Source: Chloroflexota bacterium (GTDB taxonomy: Bacteria; Chloroflexota; Anaerolineae; Ardenticatenales; Ardenticatenaceae). Taken from it: 5,550 bases of DNA. The position numbers and the translations under genes are program-made. Numbering within the stretch: position 1 is the stretch's first letter; each line of letters opens with the position of its first letter. Below the pieces are notes generated by a model, which did no database searches, was not told where the DNA came from, and worked only from the letters and a program-made list of their open reading frames with translations. The stretch spans positions 1-5,550 of the forward strand of contig DOUV01000471.1 of NCBI GenBank assembly GCA_003520455.1, written 5' to 3'. Below are positions 1 to 3,994 of this stretch, piece by piece.

Positions 1-708
1 GGCGTGGAAGCGGTCTGGACGCCGGTGGACGGCACCGGCGCGCTGGTACGCATCGATCCCGCCACCAACGGTCCGGGCGACGTCATCACCGACCGGCCCA
101 ACATGTCGGGCGGCGGGGATGCGCCGCTGCTGGTCGCCTTCGGCTCGGTCTGGGTGATCGACTCCAACGAGGGCCGGCTGCTGCGCGTTGACCCGGCCGG
201 TGAACAGATCGTGGCCGCGGTTCAGGACCTGGGGTATGCCGAGAAAAAGGAGGGGGATTCCCGGGAAATCCTGGCCGACGGGCCGGTCGCCCTGGGAGCC
301 AACGAACAGGGCCTGTGGGTGCTGAGCGATGTGGCCAACACAGAGGCTTCAGCGTCTAACGTCGTGGGGGGTGGCGCCCTCTTCTTGATCGATCCCGCCT
401 CCAACCAGGTTGTGCAGCGCATCGATCTGAAGGCCGAAGCCGATAAAAGCCTGGACCCGGCCCTGGTCCTGGTCGACGCCACCGCCTGGTTTGTCGAGAT
501 GAGCAGCGGCTACATCGTGCGGGTCGACCTGGTGACCGGCGAGGAGATTCGCATTCTGCCCCTGAACCGGCCGCTCACCCCCACGGGCATTGCCGCCATC
601 GGGGATCTGATCTGGGTGGCCGGCGAGAGCTTCGGCGGCGATCCGTCGTACGGACTCTTTGGCATCGACCGGCAGGCCATCACAGCCCTGCTGGAGCAGG
701 CGAAATAG
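1..708 (+). CDS. Beta-propeller repeat protein, C-terminal part (5' end outside window)
   Basis: The frame is open from base 1, so the gene starts upstream of the window; the GTG at base 4 is internal. About 235 codons are visible, ending in TAG. The translation has about five blade-like repeats: an aromatic strand (AVWTPV, SVWVID, GLWVLSD, AWFVEM, LIWVAG), a turn, then an acidic strand (VRIDPATN, LRVDPAG, FLIDPASN, VRVDLVTG, FGIDRQ). This is the pattern of YncE/Vgb/NHL-type six- or seven-bladed propellers, which are usually extracytoplasmic or ligand-binding scaffolds. No catalytic motif is visible. A longer inter-strand loop (about residues 75-120) has an acidic/lysine patch and an Ala/Ser/Asn-rich stretch. 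Any signal peptide or N-terminal domain lies off the window, so enzyme or sensor functions such as a kinase-fused propeller cannot be excluded. It is co-oriented with the next gene, 44 bp downstream, with no visible terminator between them. Confidence 0.85.
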   Translation, partial: GVEAVWTPVDGTGALVRIDPATNGPGDVITDRPNMSGGGDAPLLVAFGSVWVIDSNEGRLLRVDPAGEQIVAAVQDLGYAEKKEGDSREILADGPVALGANEQGLWVLSDVANTEASASNVVGGGALFLIDPASNQVVQRIDLKAEADKSLDPALVLVDATAWFVEMSSGYIVRVDLVTGEEIRILPLNRPLTPTGIAAIGDLIWVAGESFGGDPSYGLFGIDRQAITALLEQAK

Positions 709-752
709 AACCCGCGAAGCCAGCCTGATACCCTGTTCCCGGAAAACCATCC

Positions 753-980
753 ATGCAAAAACCGACCGTCCGTCACGAACACCTTTTTCTTATTCGCATT
801 TGGCCCCAAATCGGTCCGGAAAACACCGCATCCGGCTGGCGCGGCTCGGTGCAACACGTGGCTTCCGGCCAGCGGCTCTATTTCGCGACATTCCAGGACC
901 TGAACGACTTCATCTCCTTAAAGACGGGCCTCTCGCCGCCCCGCGAAGGGGCAACGAATGGCCCCCCTCCTGCCCCATAA
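753..980 (+). CDS. Conserved-looking small protein, 75 aa, unknown function
   Basis: This is a 75-residue protein with no signal peptide or membrane segment. The pattern is an N-terminal beta strand (LFLIRIWPQI), a WRGSVQHVASGQRLYF centre and a FQDLNDFISLKTGL helix. The layout R-I-W ... W-R-G-x-V-x-H-V-x-S-G-x-x-x-Y/F ... L-x-x-F-I resembles small hypothetical proteins that I recall as common in Chloroflexota and related genomes; that family assignment is from memory and unproven. The last 15 residues are Pro/Gly-rich and probably disordered. The ATG at 753 has only a weak purine stretch (GGAAAA) upstream. An alternative overlapping frame (659-988) gives arginine-rich, low-quality protein and is rejected. 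The gene sits 44 bp after the propeller gene and may be cotranscribed. The product is probably a cytoplasmic alpha/beta fold; I do not assign a function. Confidence 0.65.
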   Translation: MQKPTVRHEHLFLIRIWPQIGPENTASGWRGSVQHVASGQRLYFATFQDLNDFISLKTGLSPPREGATNGPPPAP

Positions 981-1007
981 TGTTTTGAGGCGCTTGTTGG
1001 TTTGGGC

Positions 1008-1041
1008 GTGAAGTGGGGCGCGCTGAGTGCGCCCGCTTCAC
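1008..1041 (+). terminator. Hairpin after the 75-aa gene, possible terminator or processing stem
   Basis: The left arm GTGAAGTGGGGCGC (1008-1021) pairs with GCGCCCGCTTCAC (1029-1041). The stem has about 13 pairs including one G-T pair and a single bulged G, with a 7-nt loop (GCTGAGT). It lies 27 bp after the stop of the 75-aa gene and about 85 bp before the next start. No T-run follows (CCCTGCCTCC), so it is not a textbook intrinsic terminator; it could equally be an mRNA-stabilising stem. Confidence 0.4.
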
Positions 1042-1111
1042 CCCTGCCTCCACATGAGCCATAGTGTGATCCCGACGATCTTTGGAAAAAACCCTCTATT
1101 CCTGCCAATCC

Positions 1112-1118
1112 AAGGAGG
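1112..1118 (+). promoter_or_regulatory. Strong Shine-Dalgarno for the 156-aa secreted protein
   Basis: AAGGAGG lies 8 nt before the ATG at 1127. This near-perfect site fixes the start: the same frame is open back to a TTG at 1082, but that start would add 15 residues in front of a clean signal peptide and has no ribosome binding site. Confidence 0.85.
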
Positions 1119-1126
1119 TTAGCCCC

Positions 1127-1597
1127 ATGTTCCGCTCAAGATTGACGAAGGGGACGATAGCTCTCGTCACAATGTTCTTGTTTGGGCTCTTCGGCGCCTG
1201 GGGGACACAGGCCAGCCAAAGCGTAGAGGCCGGCCCCAGGACGGATCGCACCGAAATACAAACCCAGCCCCTCGCTGACCAGGACGCCGGCAACACAAAT
1301 CCGATCGCCCTTTACTCCCCCGACTCAACCTGGACGACTTGCACGCCCGCCCGGGTAGGCGTGTTTACCACCCGGATTCATATCAAATGCGCGGCGGCGG
1401 TCGGAGGAATCTGGTATTTTGCTGTCGCCACCACAGATGATGCGCATGCAGCCCGAGTGCTGAGCCTGTTGAACACTGCCCTGGTGACCGGCAGGTCGCT
1501 GGTGATTCTCTACAATCCGAGCGACACAACCGGCGGTCCGCCGATCGGCTGTGCGGCCAACGATTGTCGTCTGCTTCTGGCGCTGGAGTTATACTGA
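1127..1597 (+). CDS. Small exported four-cysteine protein, 156 aa
   Basis: The start at 1127 is set by the AAGGAGG at 1112. The N-terminus is a classical Sec signal peptide: MFRSRLTKG basic region, hydrophobic core ITALV-type stretch at residues 11-24, and a likely cleavage site TQA-SQS near residue 29. A polar, Thr/Gln/Pro-rich linker follows (30-65), then a compact domain (66-156) with four cysteines (C72, C88, C142, C147) that could form two disulfides. Visible blocks are TPARVGVFTTRIHIKC, AVGGIWYFAVAT, AHAARVLSLLNTALVTG and SLVILYNPSDTTG, then GCAANDCRLLLALEL. The alternation suggests a small beta-rich domain with one helix. It resembles secreted hypothetical proteins with the RVHVKC...YFA...ARILS...LYDPSDTSG pattern that I recall in several phyla, but I know no function for them. 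It lies 13 bp upstream of the metalloprotease gene, so the two are almost certainly cotranscribed. A partner, inhibitor or substrate role is only a guess. Confidence 0.85.
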   Translation: MFRSRLTKGTIALVTMFLFGLFGAWGTQASQSVEAGPRTDRTEIQTQPLADQDAGNTNPIALYSPDSTWTTCTPARVGVFTTRIHIKCAAAVGGIWYFAVATTDDAHAARVLSLLNTALVTGRSLVILYNPSDTTGGPPIGCAANDCRLLLALELY

Positions 1598-1600
1598 GGG
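1596..1600 (+). promoter_or_regulatory. Shine-Dalgarno for the metalloprotease, overlapping the upstream stop
   Basis: GAGGG overlaps the TGA of the upstream gene (1595-1597) and sits 10 nt before the ATG at 1611. The overlap suggests translational coupling. A second in-frame ATG at 1620 is also possible and would shorten the signal peptide by three residues. Confidence 0.55.
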
Positions 1601-1610
1601 TTCGGCACTC

Positions 1611-2828
1611 ATGAAAACCATGCATACAATACCTCGCGCGACCTTACTCGTGATGCTGCTGGCGTCGCTCACAGGTTGGACAGTGGGGTGGATGAGATTG
1701 GATGCAACCCCTGTCCAGGCGGCACTCTACTGGTTTCACGGCGTGCGCAGCAAGGAGATCACGGTATGCTTCGCCGGAAACGCCGTGGACGCCCGGCCAG
1801 ATCGGGTGCGGGAAATTGTAGGCCATCTGCAGCAATTCGAATTCGTGGCCAATATCCGTTTTCTCACGTTGGATGGCGTTCGGATCAAAGACGCCGCCGC
1901 AGCGGGAGGCGATATCCACAAATTGGCCTGTCCGGCGCCGACCTGGGTCAACGGCAAGCACTCCTACAATGGCGACATTCGTGTCGCCTTGTTGAACACC
2001 GACGTTCCGGTCGACCCACCGGGCATGGTTCCCGGCGTCGGCTGTACCCAGGCCCGGGTGGGTTCAAGTTGGTCAAATCCGCCCGATGAACTGGATCTCA
2101 AGCGCCCCTGTCAGTACAATCTGAAATTAGGGGATGACGATCTGGACATGACCGTGGACCCCCCTGGCACCCATACCGGCACACCTTGGCTGAATCACAC
2201 CCTGCACGAATTTGGCCACGCACTTGGTTTGTCGCATGAACACGCGCGCGTGGACGAAAACGCTTCGTGCGTCTATACCCTCCACGATGAGTATCACACG
2301 GCAAACACCGGCTACATCACGCCTTACGACAAGAACTCGGTTATGCATTACCGGTTCTGGCCGAATGAAACCCCGCAGTGCGTCCAGACCGGTTCCAACT
2401 ACAGCAATGCCGGCTTCACGGCCTACGATGGGCTTGCCTTACACCTCATGTACCCTGAGGATGTACGGGTAGCCGAATTCATTGGCAAAACGGTGGTGCG
2501 TGTGGGCGAGCCGGTCGCTCTCCAGTCAACGTTGACTCAACGGGGCGCCACCAGCTTTGCAGTGAACAACTTTCAGTGGCGCGTCGACGGCGTGCTCAAA
2601 AGTACGTCCGACAGTCTGAATCTCACGTTTGCTGCGCCCGGCGATCACACCTTACAGTTGAGTTATAACGATTTCCTTGACCGGAACTACAGTTACTCAG
2701 GGACCATACACGTGCTCGAAGCCGCAACTTTCGATGCACAGATGGCTGCCGTGCAACAGGCGCAGTTGTCCATGGTGATGTCCGGTATCCCTGCAAATTC
2801 TATCTATCTACCCGTAGTCCCGCGTTGA
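1611..2828 (+). CDS. Secreted astacin-like (M12A-type) zinc metalloprotease with PKD/Ig-like domain
   Basis: The 405-residue product has a signal peptide (hydrophobic 11-27, probable cleavage near VQA-A, residue 37). The catalytic domain spans about 40-285. It has the zinc site HEFGHALGLSHEHAR at 199-213: H199, H203 and H209 are predicted zinc ligands and E200 the general base. This is the extended HExxHxxGxxHE signature with the following HxR that astacins share. A Met-turn SVMHY at 243-247 supplies M245 and the Tyr (Y247) that is the fifth zinc ligand in astacins. Six cysteines (53, 107, 145, 167, 220, 257) could form disulfides. About residues 292-370 form a PKD/Ig-like beta domain (VGEPVAL, NFQWRVDG, APGDHTLQLSY). 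The C-terminus is IYLPVVPR (398-405), a tail resembling those I recall on many exported Chloroflexota proteins. The predicted role is extracellular proteolysis; the substrate is unknown. There is no obvious pro-domain, since only about 10 residues precede the catalytic domain. A matrixin-like metzincin is the main alternative, but SxMHY favours astacin. Confidence 0.92.
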   Translation: MKTMHTIPRATLLVMLLASLTGWTVGWMRLDATPVQAALYWFHGVRSKEITVCFAGNAVDARPDRVREIVGHLQQFEFVANIRFLTLDGVRIKDAAAAGGDIHKLACPAPTWVNGKHSYNGDIRVALLNTDVPVDPPGMVPGVGCTQARVGSSWSNPPDELDLKRPCQYNLKLGDDDLDMTVDPPGTHTGTPWLNHTLHEFGHALGLSHEHARVDENASCVYTLHDEYHTANTGYITPYDKNSVMHYRFWPNETPQCVQTGSNYSNAGFTAYDGLALHLMYPEDVRVAEFIGKTVVRVGEPVALQSTLTQRGATSFAVNNFQWRVDGVLKSTSDSLNLTFAAPGDHTLQLSYNDFLDRNYSYSGTIHVLEAATFDAQMAAVQQAQLSMVMSGIPANSIYLPVVPR

Positions 2829-2863
2829 AACTCTGCATCCGCTGGTCAATTCAGCCCGGCGCC

Positions 2864-2878
2864 ATCCTCTGTGAGGAT
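2864..2878 (+). terminator. Short inverted repeat after the metalloprotease gene
   Basis: ATCCTC-TGT-GAGGAT is a perfect 6-bp stem with a 3-nt loop, 35 bp after the stop codon. It is followed by TTGACTGTTGCG, which is only weakly T-rich, so it is a marginal terminator candidate. Confidence 0.3.
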
Positions 2879-2881
2879 TGA

Positions 2882-3114
2882 CTGTTGCGCTTCTATCGGT
2901 CGTCCGCCGGGGCGGCCCTTCCTGCATGCAATCCGGCCAGCGCCTCTGTTGCTCTTCCTCCGGCTGACGGCACCGCGCAGGCTGGGGAGCATGGCCACGA
3001 TTGCGGCAGTCGCACCGGGAGCGCGGGCCCTTGGTGAACCGCTACCGCGAGGGCGAGCACAACGAAGGCGGCAGTGGCCTGACGACGGTCGAGTTGATGG
3101 GCGCCAATGAGTAG
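2882..3114 (+). pseudogene. Probable frameshifted C-terminal coding remnant
   Basis: No intact gene is present, but two overlapping frames join into one protein-like sequence. Frame 2 (2882-3037) reads FYRSSAGAALPA, then ASASVALPPADGTAQAGEHG, then HDCGSRTGSAGPW before a TGA. Frame 1 continues VNRYREGEHNEGG and SGLTTVELMGANE to a TAG at 3112-3114. Loss of a single base near 3030-3036 (GGCCCTTGGTGAAC) would join PW and VNRY. The amino-acid mix (Gly/Glu/Asn/His, no Arg/Pro excess) looks coding, whereas the other frames here are arginine/proline-rich. I do not recognise the family. There is no start codon or ribosome binding site upstream, so it would be the tail of a decayed gene. The continuous frame on the opposite strand (2893-3405) runs through the repeat island and is judged non-coding. 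Confidence 0.35.
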
Positions 3115-3156
3115 TTGCAGGTTGCAGGTTAAGGCTTGCAGGTTGAGGGTCGTAGG
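3115..3156. repeat. Degenerate 7-bp tandem repeat, about six units of TTGCAGG
   Basis: Exact TTGCAGG occurs at 3115-3121, 3122-3128 and 3136-3142. The intervening units keep the 7-bp phase with changes: TTAAGGC (3129), TTGAGGG (3143) and TCGTAGG (3150). One further exact copy lies at 3212-3218. The array starts immediately after the TAG at 3112. Confidence 0.75.
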
Positions 3157-3179
3157 TCCCCAGCGACAGCGTCCGGGGA
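3157..3179. repeat. Inverted repeat TCCCC ... GGGGA
   Basis: TCCCC (3157-3161) and GGGGA (3175-3179) flank a 13-nt spacer (AGCGACAGCGTCC). The element directly follows the heptamer array. It is a short stem and could be part of a larger dispersed intergenic repeat. Confidence 0.4.
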
Positions 3180-3192
3180 TTGGAAGGCGCGG

Positions 3193-3211
3193 CCCTGAGC
3201 TGGTCGAAGGG
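3193..3211. repeat. Dispersed repeat CCCTGAGCTGGTCGAAGGG
   Basis: The 19-mer is one base from the CCCTGAGCTTGTCGAAGGG sequence, which I recall as a very widespread intergenic repeat in bacterial and metagenomic assemblies. It generates spurious peptides such as ALSxSKG on one strand and STSSG on the other, both of which appear here. Its ends (CCCT/AGGG) are complementary. It is directly followed by a TTGCAGG unit. Confidence 0.6.
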
Positions 3212-3286
3212 TTGCAGGTTCGGTCTCCGTGAAGGCCGGACAAACGACGGCGCCTGTCAGGAGCTACCTCGTAGGGCCTTTCAGAG

Positions 3287-3340
3287 GACGAAGCTGGGGA
3301 TTTGCAGACGCGTACGCGCCCATAAATCCCCAACCTCGTT
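3287..3340. repeat. 54-bp interrupted palindrome with CGCGTACGCG core
   Basis: The centre is a perfect 10-bp palindrome CGCGTACGCG (3309-3318). On each side are 5 unpaired bases (3304-3308, 3319-3323), then perfect 9-bp arms TGGGGATTT (3295-3303) and AAATCCCCA (3324-3332). The symmetry continues outward, ACGA/TCGT and others, to 3287 and 3340, with two mismatches and one G-T pair per 17-nt arm. Symmetric spacing about one centre suggests a genuine mobile or structured repeat rather than chance. Confidence 0.65.
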
Positions 3341-3378
3341 GCTTGAGTTGCACTTTTCCACTTGCATCCGACCACCCG

Positions 3379-3396
3379 CGTGCCCGGAGGGGCACG
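3379..3396. repeat. Perfect hairpin CGTGCCC-GGAG-GGGCACG
   Basis: A 7-bp perfect stem with a 4-nt GGAG loop, inside the repeat island. No T-run follows on either strand, so a terminator role is unsupported. Confidence 0.5.
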
Positions 3397-3417
3397 CCCG
3401 GCCACCGGCCCCCAGCC

Positions 3418-3431
3418 GCGATTTCAATCGC
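3418..3431. repeat. Short palindrome GCGATT-TC-AATCGC
   Basis: Perfect 6-bp arms around TC. From memory, GCGATTTCAATCGC-like sequences recur between genes in Chloroflexota assemblies. It is the last palindrome of the repeat island; 3432-3535 shows no gene or clear repeat. Confidence 0.4.
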
Positions 3432-3568
3432 CCGGCTACCCGCCCGGCTCTGGACAGCGGTTGGCAGATTCAACTGGGCACGTGCAGAGAGAGCGTGACG
3501 CCCGGCGCCGGCCACCAACTGGAGAAAGCAAGGCAATAAAGTAATGTTCTTGTATCCAAGTATCATAA

Positions 3569-3583
3569 AAAGTACGAAAGTAC
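3569..3583. promoter_or_regulatory. Direct repeat AAAGTAC x2 / small stem upstream of a promoter
   Basis: AAAGTAC occurs at 3569-3575 and 3577-3583 with an 8-bp period, and GTAC-GAAA-GTAC also makes a 4-bp stem with a GAAA loop. It sits in an AT-rich stretch (about 3535-3640), 25 bp upstream of the -35 box, where an activator site would lie. The operator role is speculative. Confidence 0.25.
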
Positions 3584-3607
3584 AGGTATAAATCCTTGAT
3601 CATGTGC

Positions 3608-3636
3608 TTGAAAAGTCCTCAAAGTCATGCTATATT
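3608..3636 (+). promoter_or_regulatory. Sigma70-type promoter, TTGAAA-17-TATATT with extended -10
   Basis: The -35 TTGAAA (3608-3613), a 17-bp spacer and the -10 TATATT (3631-3636) each match consensus at 5 of 6 positions. TGC before the -10 gives an extended -10 (TGn). It lies in the only AT-rich part of the window. The predicted transcription start is about 3643, exactly where a long RNA stem begins. The only plausible downstream coding target is the truncated ORF at 3815. Confidence 0.6.
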
Positions 3637-3642
3637 TCGTTT

Positions 3643-3703
3643 GGCCAGTAGTGGGGGAATTCATCGCTGAGGGCCTCGACACATTGTTCCACCCTCACTG
3701 GCC
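3643..3703 (+). ncRNA. Long 5'-terminal hairpin: structured leader or small RNA candidate
   Basis: GGCCAGT (3643-3649) pairs perfectly with ACTGGCC (3697-3703). The stem extends inward through GTGGGGGAAT (3651-3660) against TTCCACCCTC (3688-3696 region), with a bulged A on each side and one T-T mismatch, giving about 16 pairs and a loop of roughly 25 nt. The predicted transcription start coincides with the first paired base. A second weaker stem follows (GCCA..CCC-TTAAA-GGG..TGGC, about 3735-3757). No match to tmRNA, RNase P, SRP or 6S motifs was recognised on either strand. It may be a leader controlling the ORF at 3815 or an independent RNA. Confidence 0.4.
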
Positions 3704-3814
3704 CGTGTTACTGCTGAGTGGTCGCTGCTTATGCCACCCCCTTAAAGGGCCTGGCTTTCCCTGCTCTGCGTGACTGCCGAGTCGCGGTCATATTCCCACG
3801 CAGGAGCTCGCCTG

Positions 3815-3913
3815 ATGCCGCCTCTGTCTACGAAGATCCGTCGATCCCTCCTCGCCCGCGTTCGGTGTTTCTCAGTTCTCCCTCCACGCTGGGTATTCGC
3901 GGCCGGGCTCTAG
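3815..3913 (+). pseudogene. 32-aa ORF, probable 5' fragment of a gene cut by an insertion sequence
   Basis: The ATG at 3815 has AGGAG (3802-3806) at 8-nt spacing, the second-best ribosome binding site in the window, and lies about 170 nt after a strong promoter. The product is basic and amphipathic: MPPLSTKIRRSLLARV, then RCFSVLPPRWVFAAGL. The stop TAG is 3911-3913, and its last base is the first base of the 17-bp inverted repeat of the insertion remnant, so the ORF seems to have been truncated by that insertion. The Lys/Arg-rich start followed by a hydrophobic stretch could be the N-terminus of another transposase, but I cannot confirm this. No continuation is evident beyond the right end of the remnant (4754 onward). 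A competing frame (3718-3966) has no ribosome binding site. Confidence 0.45.
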
Positions 3914-3929
3914 ATTGGACTTTGGACAA
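3913..3929 (+). repeat. Left terminal inverted repeat of the IS remnant
   Basis: GATTGGACTTTGGACAA. It is identical to the reverse complement of 4737-4753 over all 17 bases; similarity stops sharply on both sides. Confidence 0.8.
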
Positions 3930-3937
3930 CGTCAGTT

Positions 3938-3957
3938 CGCTCGACTCGCGTCGAGCG
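3938..3957. repeat. Subterminal palindrome CGCTCGAC-TCGC-GTCGAGCG
   Basis: A perfect 8-bp stem with a 4-nt loop lies 8 bp inside the left repeat of the IS remnant. It has no counterpart at the right end. It might be a transposase or host-factor binding site, or a barrier to read-through transcription. Confidence 0.5.
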
Positions 3958-3994
3958 ATGGAATGACCTTGACAAGTGAACGTTTGGGCCGATT

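Noticed and set aside
1037..1065. Possible promoter TTCACC-17-CATAGT before the secreted pair
   Set aside because: Only 4/6 matches at each box, and it overlaps the arm of the hairpin at 1008-1041; too weak to annotate.
1082..1126. Upstream TTG start adding 15 residues to the 156-aa exported protein
   Set aside because: No ribosome binding site, and it would bury the signal peptide; the ATG at 1127 has AAGGAGG at 8 nt.
1551..1610. Longer metalloprotease start overlapping the upstream gene
   Set aside because: The extra 20 residues are Arg/Trp-rich, overlap coding sequence in another frame, and precede a complete signal peptide starting at 1611.
3115..3218. CRISPR array
   Set aside because: The repeat unit is 7 bp in direct tandem with no spacers, and no cas-like gene is present.
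2893..3405. 170-aa minus-strand ORF
   Set aside because: It runs through tandem and palindromic repeats, reads STSSG and NLQALTCNLQ-type repeat peptides, and is Arg/Pro-rich.
3180..3566. Several overlapping ORFs of 60-119 aa on both strands
   Set aside because: All are translations of the repeat island (for example ALSWSKG) with no ribosome binding sites.
3643..3912. tmRNA, RNase P RNA, SRP RNA or 6S RNA
   Set aside because: None of their hallmark motifs was found on either strand.
3718..3966. 82-aa ORF starting GTG at 3718
   Set aside because: No ribosome binding site and it crosses the IS boundary; the 3815 ORF in another frame has the good site and ends at the boundary.
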